Below are positions 1-9,979 of a DNA stretch of 64,000 nucleotides, piece after piece. The notes under the pieces were generated by a model. The model was given only the letters and a program-made list of their open reading frames with translations, ran no database searches and was not told the DNA's origin. Made by a program: the position numbers and the translations under genes. Each line of letters opens with the position of its first letter. Position 1 is the first letter of the stretch. Source of the stretch: Mesodorylaimus sp. YZB2_4 (Eukaryota > Nematoda > Enoplea > Dorylaimida > Dorylaimidae); contig JASANH010000890.1 of the NCBI GenBank assembly GCA_030248295.1, positions 1-64,000 on the forward strand, in the 5' to 3' direction.

Positions 1-2035
1 GCAAAATGGTTGCTGCGAGTAAGAATGGACTCGAGATCACCCCGAATGGCACTCGTGTGAAACGATATTCGATTAAGTTGCCTGGCGATGCGGATTTGGT
101 TATGTCTTTGATCCAGATGAAGCGGGTAACATCACGGTCTTCTTCTTGTAAGCCAACTTGCAAGAATGCCTTCTCGATGTCGGAGATGAGAGCGATTTGA
201 TGTAAGCGGAAGCGAATCAGGAGTTTGCCTACATCCTCGAGGATGACTGGACCACGATAAAGACATTCATTTAGGCTTCGTTCTGCGTTTTTGCTGCGCG
301 CAGAGCCATCATATACTATGCGAACCTTTGTGGTTGTTTTCTGTGGCGTAATGACCGGATGATGAGCTAAGTAGTGCACTGGACCTTGCGGCCGTTCCTT
401 TGAAGCTTCCGGAACCTCTTCGATGATTCCTTTCTTTAATTGATCCTCGATGATTTCATCGTACCTCTTCAGGAGCTCAGGTTCACCTTTCAAGCGTTTG
501 CAAACCGAACTAACGCGATCATGAGCGAGCTTATAATTTCCTGGCGGTTTAACCTCTGGGTCCTTCCAGGGCCACTTGACCTCATATCGGCCATTTCTGT
601 ACGCGATAGTGCGATTGAAATAAGCGAGTGCCTTCTCGTCTTCTTCTTCCTTCTTCTCGTGTTTCAGACCAACCTTTTCGAGTTCCCATAGATCCCTGAG
701 TTCGCACTGCGTTTGATCTGAGCCAAGTGTTTCTTCAAATGGCATTATTCCATAGACCGACGGTTGCGTGATTGTGAGCATGGCCGTTTGTTGCTGATGG
801 TTATCTGAGTGTACCTCCAAATGACCAGCTATGACGTAGCCAAACTTGGTGGGGATGATGCTGACTGTATCCCGAATTCGGACAGGGGCGCCTATGGCGA
901 CCAGCGGGTAGTAGTCGCTCCCTAGTAGCAGATCGACTCCGAATGGTTTGTCTTCATGCAGCGTCGAGTCTGCGATGTCGTACTCTTCTAATTCTCCAGC
1001 GATAGCTTCATATGCGTCTTGCGGGCGATATAGCGGCGTAGTGATTTCGTCCAGAACCTTTGCTTGGACACTGATGCGAGTCCCATCACGAGTTTCGAGA
1101 TGGACTTTTACGATAGGCGTAGTGATGCAGACCGGTTTCGATTGGAACCTTCCAACCCAAATCTTCTCGCGTTTGAGCTCTTTCAATTGTAACTGGTCAG
1201 CGATGGCTTTGCGTATGTACGTATCTGTCGATCCTGGATCGATGACAAGATTGACCTTCTGCCTGGGCGTTTTATTCCTTGGGAACTGATAAGCGTTTAC
1301 AACCGCAGTCTGCAAGAATGACCGTTTGGTATTTGCAAATAGAGCGATTCCTGCCGGTTTCGCGTTTTCCTCAAGAGGTGTCGATTTTTCTTTGATCGGG
1401 CACAAGGCGGAGTGATGCTTGCGGATTTTTGGATTTTCCCATTTGCAGTAGCGACATGGTTTTTGCTTCTCTTTGCAATCCTTTGCGAGATGATTTGACC
1501 GCAGACATATGAAGCAGCGATTTTTCAACTGGGCGCGGCGTTCCTCTTCCGTTTTGAACTTTGTACACTCATCGGAGTAATGCTTTTCATCGCAGAAGGC
1601 GCAATTTGGAACTTTCTTCGAGTGGACCAACAACGTTTCCGTTGTGCGATGATAATGAGCGGATTTATCGTCTCTGCGATTTTGGCCCTCGCTCTGAGGT
1701 TTCCCTTTTCGTTCTACAGGCGAGTGCTTGCCATGAGTCGGGCTATAGCAGTGGATATCAGCGATTTGACGAACTGCCTCCAGGAACTCCTCGACTTTCC
1801 ATGCCTTCTTTCCTGTTTTCTCCTGCAACCGCCTCTGGAACTCGACTGGCAACTTTGAGTAGAATGTGATAACCCAGGCGTCGTCGACCCCTCTGCCGAG
1901 AGCTTCAATCGATCGCAAGTGCATTTCGAACTTGTTCAGTATGACTGGGACATATGTCATTGTATGCGCGACTGGGAGTTCATTTATGGCAATAGCATGC
2001 TCTTGAATGATAAGATCTGGCTGATCATAGCGCTG
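1..2035 (-). CDS. BEL/Pao retrotransposon polyprotein: gag C-end, protease, reverse transcriptase (partial)
   Basis: One minus-strand frame is open from an in-frame TGA at 2036-2038 to the window edge. In order it encodes a gag C-terminal part (KLPVEFQRRL), zinc knuckles (CAFCDEKHYSDEC near 1600; CFICLRSNHLAKDC near 1500; then CRYC..HH..LC), a retroviral-type aspartic protease (IDPGSTDTYI near 1250) and the start of a BEL-type reverse transcriptase (ISDIEKAFLQVGL near 180; FTRVPFGVISSPFLL at the edge). This order is that of BEL/Pao elements. The ~150 residues usual upstream of this gag segment are absent and there is no early ATG, so the 5' coding end looks deleted. The protease loop reads D-P-G-S rather than the usual D-S-G-S. 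The rest of pol lies outside the window. The long open frame suggests a fairly young copy. Confidence 0.9.
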
Positions 2036-2079
2036 TCATAGCCCAGAGGTCCGTGGATCGTAACCACGTTCTGCTACCA
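2030..2079 (-). promoter_or_regulatory. Primer-binding site with extended initiator tRNA-Met similarity
   Basis: On the minus strand, TGGTAGCAGAACGTGG follows the putative LTR end (..CGTCA) after a 2-base AG spacer. It matches the complement of the 3' end of metazoan initiator tRNA-Met, including CCA, which eukaryotic tRNA genes do not encode. Read on the plus strand, similarity continues for about 50 bases through a paired T arm (CGTGG/CCACG), the variable loop and CCCAG of the anticodon stem, to a CAT in anticodon position. That is far longer than the usual ~18-base primer site. Confidence 0.75.
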
Positions 2080-2081
2080 CT

Positions 2082-2285
2082 TGACGCGAATAGGTTGTCG
2101 TTGGTGACGGACGCGTGCCTGGCGATAGTCGTATGCGTAACGAAACTAGCGTTTATATATAGATACTCTTTCGAACCGACCGTACACTATGACAGTAAAA
2201 CGAAAAAGAAACCCCGTTCCTATGTCCTAACATGATACCTGGCTTAGCGGGTGTAAAGTGTCATCTATCGTCCTTCTTTACATCA
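2082..2285 (-). repeat. Putative LTR of the BEL/Pao element
   Basis: The segment lies just upstream (minus strand) of the primer site and ends in CA. It contains a TATA-like TATATATAAAC at about 2151-2161, where an LTR promoter would sit. The outer boundary is a guess: a TGTAAAG-type start near 2282, abutting another dispersed repeat. The second LTR is outside the window, so the length cannot be confirmed. Confidence 0.5.
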
Positions 2286-2410
2286 CTCGCGGTTGCTCTC
2301 CAATCCGCGACACCTGGTAGGCCATGGTGAGTGGGAGAGAGTAATCGATACTCTTTCCTGGCTGGAAGACGTCAACCCCTCGGGTTGATGTTTCAGCCGT
2401 AGGTATGGCC
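2286..2410 (-). repeat. Dispersed repeat R1, copy A
   Basis: On the minus strand this matches about 110 bp inside the GPCR intron at 11090-11200. Shared blocks include GAAACATCAACC, the words GACGTCT and CCAGCCAGG, and GTATCGATTACTC. I find no coding content or tRNA-like promoter. Confidence 0.6.
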
Positions 2411-4600
2411 GCAAGACTTGCATCCTTTTCTGTACCGCTGACCTCGGTCGGCCACCTCCCTCCAAAGCCTGCCGGGCTTGGTTACAACTATTGCTCCAGG
2501 TCGTGATCAACCTGAACAAAAGATCGAAAAGCTTAGAATTTATTGGAGATTGTGGTAGTTAATTTGGGTTCGTCATATACACGACCTATATTGTTTAAAA
2601 CCGTAGCTTTTAAACTATTTCATTGCAAACTCAATTTTTTATTATCTTCTTTTATTGTACGCTTGTTAATCAGCGCAAATGACGCACGAAAACAGCATAT
2701 ACTGTAGGCACCAAATACTGTTGTAAGCTGACCACACAAGAGGACACGCCAGTTTCATGCACGCGGAAGCGATGAACTCACAGTCAGTCCGTTTTGACAG
2801 GGGTCTATGAAAAAACGATTTTGTACGACAGAGGGGGGGAGGGTACCCTCGTACTACTGTGAGGTATTATAATGCCCTAAGATAACGATTAGTACCTTTA
2901 ATTAGACTACTTAGTACTAATTAATTAATTATCAAAATATGTGCACAATACGTCATAACCTGAACCTCTCCAGATGATTTCATTTCTTCAGAAGACTTCA
3001 TTCACAAGGTAATCACTAATTATCATCGAATTCAATCAATTTTTGGTGATTGACCCCGGGGGGGGGGGGGGGGGGGGGGAGGCAGTGCGCACAGTAGCCA
3101 CGTTGAGGGATGGACGAAAAAATTAGTGGGCGTAACAAAAAAACATCTTTGTAAATCGATGGATTGAGCCATAATCCTGTCGGGATAATCAAAATACGCG
3201 GAAACGAATGAAGAATATTGCTACTGAGATAGAATTCCTTATTGAAAATTTTGAAAAGTCGATTTTTCTGGCCAAGTGAGTTACCTTGACGTGAATTACT
3301 GTACTGCGCCACCGCCAAATGAGTCACCGTAATTAGGAGCCCGAGAATTGAGAAAAACACGCAGGGCTCTTCCCAAACTGGATTTTTGGGTTTCAGGCTT
3401 CGAGTTTAAGCTTTTAAAAGTTCAAATATCCGGCGGATTTCAAACGCTGACCACTGCTGACCAATTGGCCAGATGACTCTAATATTTTCCATAGAGCTTT
3501 ATTTTGCACCTAGGAGCAAATTACCATTGTTAGTTTTGTAAAGTTCGACTTGACGGGCGATGTTCGCTGATAAGTAGCGAGCGTTTTGGGGATTCTTACT
3601 TTGATCTCCCATTCAGAATCGGTTTTTGAGATTCCCTGTATAGAATTTTCTGACGTGTTAAAAAAGTTTGAAGTACCGTACATTCTTGGATGCCTGGCAA
3701 AGTCCCACGTACTGTAGAGGGTTAACATCCAGGTCCAGGCATTGGATCTGAAATTTGACCCGACCTAACTCAACCACACCCGCCGACCCGAGGCTTGACC
3801 CTCGAGGGCCACATCCACCTCAAACCCAGGCCCACGTAATTTTTAAAAATTGAAGCCAGCCCCAACTTAGTTTTGTTACCACATATATTCAGTTTTAATA
3901 TTTCAAAGGCAAATGTCAAAAACCCGAAGAAACAATTTGCATTCTTGTACTATTAGAATAAATCACCAAAAATATTTTGTACAGTTTCAATTGTATGCGC
4001 GTGTGGCGTAAGTTGCCGAGACTTTAAAAAAGTTGGGTTTATCTGGGTTTGGCTTTTTGGCCCAACCCAGCCTGGGAATTCACTAGTCCACCCAACCCAA
4101 ACCCATCCCCATGGATATAACACCCAATACAACCCAAAAACCCACTGGGTTTAAGACCAATCGAAGGACCTGGGTTGGTGTTGCTATCAGGAGCTTGCAG
4201 TCTGTACAGGCGGCAGTATGACCTTGGAATATCCAGTGCATAAACGACGTCGAATTTGGCCTGACCCCCCCCGGCCTACGACGTCGTATTTGTACGGGCC
4301 CGTAGTGATAACGTCGTCTCATGGCTGGAAGAGATCCTCTCCACTTGCCATGGGCCGCTAGACTGACGAGGGTCCCGCTGCCAATATCACAGGGGCGAGC
4401 ATTTCGCAGCAAGACACAAACACGAACAGCCGCCGATAAGGTGCAGTTGCACGTTTTGCCTGACTAACGATAAGAACTGGTTTTAGATCCCAAAAATTTA
4501 TATTGGAAAAAGAACAATTTGAGCAAACATTTTAAAATTCATAGCTTTTTTCAAAGGTACACTTCAAAGGCTTCAAAGTACACTTCGTTTTTTTAAAAAG
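2411..4600. other. Intergenic, repeat-bearing; no gene recognised
   Basis: It holds a run of 22 G at 3058-3079, a 3' fragment of the MITE family at about 3345-3567, stretches rich in TTGGGTT/AACCCA at 4020-4150, and a GC-rich patch at 4240-4440. No reading frame resembles a known protein. Confidence 0.6.
3345..3567 (+). mobile_element. MITE family M1, 3' fragment
   Basis: It matches the right part of the copies at 22814-23256 and 54909-55347: a middle segment (CCAAACTGGATTTTTGGG), then CTGACCACTGCTGACCAATT, a block ending in GAGCTTTATTTTGCACC, and a degraded terminal repeat (GACGGGCGATGTTCGC). The left half is missing. Confidence 0.7.
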
Positions 4601-6079
4601 TTAGCTGTTCCTTGGTCTCAAATCACTTTGATATAATTCGGAATGAATTAAATCAGATGGCTCGCCATCACAACCCCACATGTCACTCGGGCTTGAGCAA
4701 TTAAAAGTCTTAAAATTATGCTGCAAATAAATAATTTCCTTGCTTTCAAATTCTTTCTCTGTTATCATATTTCGATGCGAATACCCATTTTTCGGTGCAA
4801 ACCATCCTTCCGTGCCATATTCGGCGTGAATATACTCCTCGTAATTGCAAGGTAAATATACCAGTAGACCCAAAAATTCAGCAGAACATACACCCTTTCT
4901 AATCGGATATGTCGATCTGATCCAGTTATTTTGAGATAACATGTAAGCCAAAGTTTCGTTATGCCTTCTTTGGTACATCACAAAAATGTCTAGCCATACC
5001 CAATCGGGAGAACGGATGCGATATTCCAGGCCCATGCGCAGTGTGCCTAGACGCTTGAGCATTGTCAGACGCTCACTTTTGAAAAGACGATGGAATAAGT
5101 CAATTTTGTACTCAAAATCCATAATGGCCATGTCCACATCCATTGACTCAACGATGTGATTGCATTGGCGATACCAGCCCAGCAATGACCCAAATATGAT
5201 CATCACGGGTACGCGTAATTGTTTGCCAGCAGCTGCAACCTCCTTGATGGCTTGCTTTTGAGGCTCGGTATCGAATTGTTGCATTTTATATTGCCTTTTG
5301 AAAGGATACACTATATCCTGGAAATGACATTCATAAAATCGAGCATAAGGAATTTGCCACTTGTAATATTCAAGATCAGCTGGAATGCAGATATTATAGG
5401 ACTGATCAGCAGTGAGTGGAATCCAGTCACATGTGAATGCATCCACAGCCATGGGCAAGGGGATCGAGTAAGTGTGGTTGGCCAAGGATTTATACTGGCT
5501 GGGCAACAAAGACTCGTGGAGACCAGCGATCCAAAAGAAATCATTTCTGTAAAATATAACTGCAATATGCATAATGGCCGAAGGTGAGACAAAGAAATAA
5601 TGAGTCATAATGCTAGAAAATTTTGATTTTTCTTCGTCAATATGCAAACCTCTGTAATCAGTACTCACGGCTTCAATCATCTGCCATCGTGGTTTTAAGT
5701 GCCTCCAATGAGTGAAATTATGGAATATTTTTGAATGATTTTCGAAAATTCCGAAAGTGACGATTCTTGGAATGTGTTCGTTGTCAGATTCAAGATTCGA
5801 AACCGAAGAAGCAAGATTTTGAAACAAGCTGATATCCACCAAAACCAAGGATACTTGTGAGGCTCGAAAAACTTTAAAAATTGGTGCAAATACTTCTAAT
5901 TTTTCGAAGGGATGATGAAATATTTTGGGGCGATCATAATTAGCATTCAGAAAATTCTGGTAAGTCGATAATGAAGCAATGCAAATACAAAGCAGGGCGA
6001 GGAGGCAGCGTGTGCGATAGGTGCGGCAACGACGTAACAGTTGGATTGGGACAATCGATGATGCTCGGAACTGATGCAT
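4601..6079 (-). CDS. Fukutin-like LicD-family phosphotransferase
   Basis: A single uninterrupted 492-codon frame. A short N-terminal cytosolic tail is followed by one hydrophobic segment (LLALLCICIASL, residues ~27-38), giving a type II Golgi topology. The C-terminal half carries the LicD/fukutin nucleotidyltransferase signature GSLLGWYRQC (~residue 295) followed by the acidic SMDVDMAIMD (~312), then WVWLDIFVMY and NYEEYIHAEYGTEGW, all in the order seen in fukutin. Vertebrate fukutin (~460 residues) adds ribitol-5-phosphate to alpha-dystroglycan glycans; the same role here is inferred. The lack of introns is unusual in this window and could mean a retrocopy, but no frame damage is seen. I take the ATG at 6079 because the membrane anchor follows it. 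Orthologue versus fukutin-like paralogue cannot be decided. Confidence 0.82.
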   Translation of the reverse strand: MHQFRASSIVPIQLLRRCRTYRTRCLLALLCICIASLSTYQNFLNANYDRPKIFHHPFEKLEVFAPIFKVFRASQVSLVLVDISLFQNLASSVSNLESDNEHIPRIVTFGIFENHSKIFHNFTHWRHLKPRWQMIEAVSTDYRGLHIDEEKSKFSSIMTHYFFVSPSAIMHIAVIFYRNDFFWIAGLHESLLPSQYKSLANHTYSIPLPMAVDAFTCDWIPLTADQSYNICIPADLEYYKWQIPYARFYECHFQDIVYPFKRQYKMQQFDTEPQKQAIKEVAAAGKQLRVPVMIIFGSLLGWYRQCNHIVESMDVDMAIMDFEYKIDLFHRLFKSERLTMLKRLGTLRMGLEYRIRSPDWVWLDIFVMYQRRHNETLAYMLSQNNWIRSTYPIRKGVCSAEFLGLLVYLPCNYEEYIHAEYGTEGWFAPKNGYSHRNMITEKEFESKEIIYLQHNFKTFNCSSPSDMWGCDGEPSDLIHSELYQSDLRPRNS

Positions 6080-6137
6080 ATTTCAGGCAGTCACTGCAGT
6101 ATGCGATCGTTGACTGAGCAGCGATTTTAGTGTGCAA

Positions 6138-6839
6138 ATGTTCAGAAATTAGTTTCTTTTATGACCATGACTCAAAACGATAATTTTTAGTCAAACACGA
6201 TGTTTAACTTTTACACGCAGCAGAGCGTCAAAGCAGGGTTGTCGAAACTTACAAATCGAGGCCATGGCAAGTCGATGTGTTATAACTAAATCGCAGACAT
6301 AACAGGATGCAGTCCGGCTTCGGAAAAGGCGACGGATTTGTCTCATATACTGAATGTGAAGTCAATAAAAATCGCTCTAATTGCTGTGGCGGGACAGAAA
6401 GAAAAACGAAAGTTCTGGTTCGAAATTAGGCGCCTGTTCCGGCCGCTATTTACATATACACTGCTCCTGTTTCGTGCTACAGCCTAAATAGCGAAACATT
6501 GGATTAACTGCCAACGAAGGCGATTAAAAATTTGAGCAGGGACTTGCCGATGTGTACACCGATGCTCCCCGTATGCGCATGCTACCTCGCTGTGCAGTAG
6601 GTAGTACTGGCGATTTTCACTGGTACATTGTCTTGTGAGTAAAAACATGCAAGAATTGGTTCCAGTAGCTTTCCAAGACCGTTATGACAATCAGCATGAA
6701 AAGGAAAATTTTTTAAGGATTCAAGAAATTCATAGGCACTCAAAAGTCATGCAAATGCATTGTACAGTATATGTATTACAGAGGCTATATTTACTCCACA
6801 AAACGCTAAATTGGTTTTGTTTTGTACCCATCCTGGTCA
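6138..6839. other. Intergenic, no feature recognised
   Basis: Spacer upstream of the fukutin-like gene. A plus-strand frame at 6635-6898 runs into the SINE relic and has no homology I recognise. No clear TATA box is seen for the minus-strand gene. Confidence 0.4.
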
Positions 6840-7130
6840 GTCCAGGGGAAGGTCGAATTTTGGCCATTGTTCCGCGGGCTAGGGGGTTTGTTAATTGACC
6901 CAACCTTACCATCGACTAGGGTCAATCCGGGATGCATGCCGGTCAAGGGTGCGTGCTAGTCGCTACTCCACGATGTCTGCGGTTACCTCACGGGATAACC
7001 ATACCCAGCCCGCGCCTCGTGAGGGCCCCCCCCCCCCCATTAGGCCTGTCCTCGTTTTATCGACCCTGGAGGGCGCTATGATGCTGGGCCGCGGACAGGA
7101 GGACGCAGTGGTCGTATGGTGATTTCACCT
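6840..7130 (-). repeat. SINE-like dispersed repeat S1, 5'-truncated copy
   Basis: Its minus strand aligns with 48100-48390: CGGGCTGGGTA, a CCGTGAGGTA-type block, GACATCG, then CGGATTGACCCTAGTCGATG and CTAGCCCGCGG. The tRNA-like head of the 47952 copy is not evident here. A 13-base C run at 7026-7038 lies inside. Confidence 0.65.
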
Positions 7131-7138
7131 ATTCAGCA

Positions 7139-9182
7139 GTTCTAGAACATATCCGCAGGAGCGTGTTTTATAACCTTCTTATTTTATAAGCATGGTGGTC
7201 GGCCATGCCCATGTTACCGTCCTTTTTCACTGGGAAGCAAAGTTAGAAATAGTGTTGCTATTGACGTCAATGTCAAAGTCAGAATCTTGTTTTAAAAAGC
7301 CGCTCGAAGTCAAAAAAATTTTGGCCCCCAGTCAAAGTCAAAAATCTTGCGAGAAGTAGAAGAATTTTGACATTTTGCGCATGCATTGTTCAAATCCATG
7401 AGCCAAGACCAATAGGTTACGCAGTAGGTTTTCCTGCGAATCTCTGTTATATCGCTCCGAGTCTCTCGTTCCGATGTCGTGAATTTCATTTAAAAACGAT
7501 AAGCCATTTCCTTACAGTTCCGTAAAAGATTTCAGTTACCTTTCATGGTAACTACTGGAGTAATGTGGGGTTTTGATTTAGTTTCACTGAACTTTTTTGA
7601 GAAGATAGAGTTTCACTTTTTCCTGTGCCAATAAAAGCATTCAGATAAGTACAAAAACCACTCGCCAAAAGGGAACAGGACAGAGCTGACGTCTCATTTG
7701 GGTTCTGAGGAAGCGGAAATAAGTCGTTAAAAAATTTTGTTCTGGAGTTTAGTCATGTCATGTCGTGTGTGAGGGAAAGGGTCAGTAGGATTAGTAAGGC
7801 GAGATAGTCCACCCAGTGTTATGGTGATATGAAAAAGAAGCACAATGTAGACAGTGCTTGACCCTTGACCTTCTACTCAAGCTAGCTCAGCAATTATAAA
7901 GTTTATGAAGTAATCCAACTCAGTAATCTGACCCAATCAAGGGCAGGCAAGGAAGCTCGTGAAAACTCAAGAATTTCCAGGAAAGGAGACGCTCTTGCGT
8001 CTCACTGAGAACCATATGAGATGCCAGTTTATTCGAAGGCTGGTTGTTTGACGATACTTTTATCTGATGCACTTGCAAGTCAGACTGATTCAGGGTGTTA
8101 CGTTTGGGTGTGAACGTGCGACAGATCTTCTACGCTCACGTGACGGCGGGTTCGGGCTGATCTTACAAGCGAGCGGTCCAAGGTCTTTAATAGGCCAAGC
8201 CTGATAGAAAGGCGTATTCCTGCCGACTGTCGATCACTAAGACCCCGACTCCTCAACAAACCCCTCAGGCGTGTATGCCGCGCCTCTCAACGGTGCCTGC
8301 AACTGCTCCGTGCAATGATACACTAGCCTGGCTGCTGGTCGAATGAACCCGGTCCTAAGATGCCTACGCTGACGAACAGTTCCACTGTCGATGGCGCAGT
8401 AAAGACTTCCGTCAACACCAGAGGATCCTTTACGAAGCACAACCATGCACGACGATGTCTCAGCCGTCCTATATCTCACCCACAGACAAATCCGCAGACA
8501 AACCAAGTACCTGCCCTGGAGTCTACTCCTGGACCTTTCCAGTATGAACCAAAGGAAGCGACGACCTTAGAGGCCGTTTAAGAGTATGCTAATCGAAGTC
8601 CCTGGCGGGCGCCTGGCCTGCGCCACGGTTCTGCCGATGGGGTGGACAACACGAAAGGGAGGCTCCCCACAAATTCAGAACAAACCAGATGGAACCGAAT
8701 CGAGTGAAAACTAGCAAGGGAGAGCCTCGATCTCTCCTGGCGGCCTGCTCTTATACCGCCCTAGCTCCTCCTCACCGAGCCAACTGCCCAAGCCACACCC
8801 CCAGGAATTCCAGGCGCCCCCAAGCGGCAACGGTCACAACAAGGGACGCCTTACAGCGCTGCAGCCTCACAACATTTCATTTGTGCCATCTCTCCACTCT
8901 GGTGATCTGCACATTAACAAGTCGCCATTAGCGATAGATCCCGATCAGGGCAAATCGTGATCGGGAGAGGGACTGGGATTTTTTGCATTTTTCTGTTTTT
9001 TTGCCCATGAGCCTATTTTCCTCACTGAAACAAACTTTTTAGGCATCCAGGTTTTTAAAGCGTTTTCTTATGCCATAAACGTTACCAAGGAGTCAGATCA
9101 ATGAAAGCATGCAGCATTGACAAACGAAGTGAGTCTTGCAGGTTGAGTTCCTGAAGATATGCGATGCACACGCAAAAACTTA
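7139..9182. other. Intergenic, no gene recognised
   Basis: It contains short repeats of GTCAAAGTCA around 7270-7350 and a GC-rich stretch at about 8230-8940 with several overlapping open frames of unnatural composition. I recognise no protein, RNA or promoter. Confidence 0.4.
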
Positions 9183-9475
9183 AACAAGGCTCTATCACAG
9201 TCCTGCCATGTAAACCTTAAAAACCTACGCAGATTACGAATGCAAACCAAGAGCAGGAGAGAGAACAACCGCCGAAAGAAAGGGAAAACAAAGACATTGA
9301 AAAAGGAAGCTGAAAGATCGATTCTTTCGATTTTTCTTTTCGTGATTTCGCTTTCTTCAATGTTTTTGTTTGCTCGTTTATTCCGGCGGTTGTTCTCTCT
9401 CCTGCTATTGGTTTGCATTCGTAATCTAGGCTGCTTTTTGAGGCTTACATTGAAGGACCGTGATTGAGCTTTGTT
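9183..9475. mobile_element. Foldback (inverted-repeat) element
   Basis: The two halves are inverted copies. The left arm from AACAAGGCTC (9183) through GATTACGAATGCAAACCA and GAGAGAACAACCGCCG matches the reverse complement of the right arm ending in GAGCTTTGTT (9475), with the centre near 9320-9340. Arms are about 130-140 bp at roughly 85-90% identity by eye. There is no internal gene; similar peptides on both strands are a consequence of the symmetry. No target duplication could be defined. Confidence 0.8.
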
Positions 9476-9527
9476 TTAGTTCTTGCACGTGCATGGCTAC
9501 CAACTCTAATCATACGCTACTCCCAGG

Positions 9528-9605
9528 ACTGCCCCCGATTCACGGCACAGTTTATGTCATTCCAGTGGTTTGGGCAGCGGGCTTCCCGGTCGGACTTGTT
9601 TCTAT
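9528..9605 (+). pseudogene. GPCR TM4 exon fragment (partial duplicate)
   Basis: About 75 bp closely match part of exon 2 of the downstream receptor (10568-10640), sharing GCACAGTTT, CAGTGGTTTGGGC and a GCGGGCTTCCCGGTCG-type block. The translation resembles the TM4 segment AVVWAAGFLVA (here PVVWAAGFPVG). No flanking receptor sequence accompanies it, so it is a stray duplicate rather than an exon. Confidence 0.7.
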
Positions 9606-9979
9606 AACGGGCTCAGCGGATCTGACGTTTTCTAGACTACTGTATGTTGACGTGGGTAGAAGAGGGACAAATTAATCAGAGCTCTGGATATTTTTTAAAA
9701 AATTTCTCGCCTCTCTTTCAGTGGCTTGTCGTAATCTACTTCTCATTGAATGGGTGCGAATGTCTGTTCTATCTTGAGGAATGTCATTAGCAAACGAGCA
9801 GGAAAAGTTGTGGGCGACGAAAGTTTGTATCACGCGCCATGACGCACACATAGACAAAGCACAAGTTTTTTCAAACTGACTAAGCCAATCGAGAAATCGG
9901 TCTTCATAATTGAAGGAAAGAAAAACAGACGAAGTGTCGAGTTCGTGAGGGCAGCAGAAGAGTTGTCGAGGAAGCAGTC

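Noticed and set aside
1371..1908. Plus- and minus-strand small frames overlapping the gag region
   Set aside because: Out-of-frame shadows of the BEL/Pao polyprotein.
2030..2079. A genuine tRNA-Met gene on the plus strand
   Set aside because: Only the 3' half is present, CCA is encoded, and it sits exactly at a retroelement primer site.
8237..8931. GC-rich frames on both strands as a gene
   Set aside because: Frames overlap on opposite strands with Pro/Arg/Thr-rich composition typical of GC-rich non-coding DNA.
9098..9467. Two similar proteins of ~100 residues encoded on opposite strands
   Set aside because: Consequence of the palindromic foldback element; composition is not protein-like.
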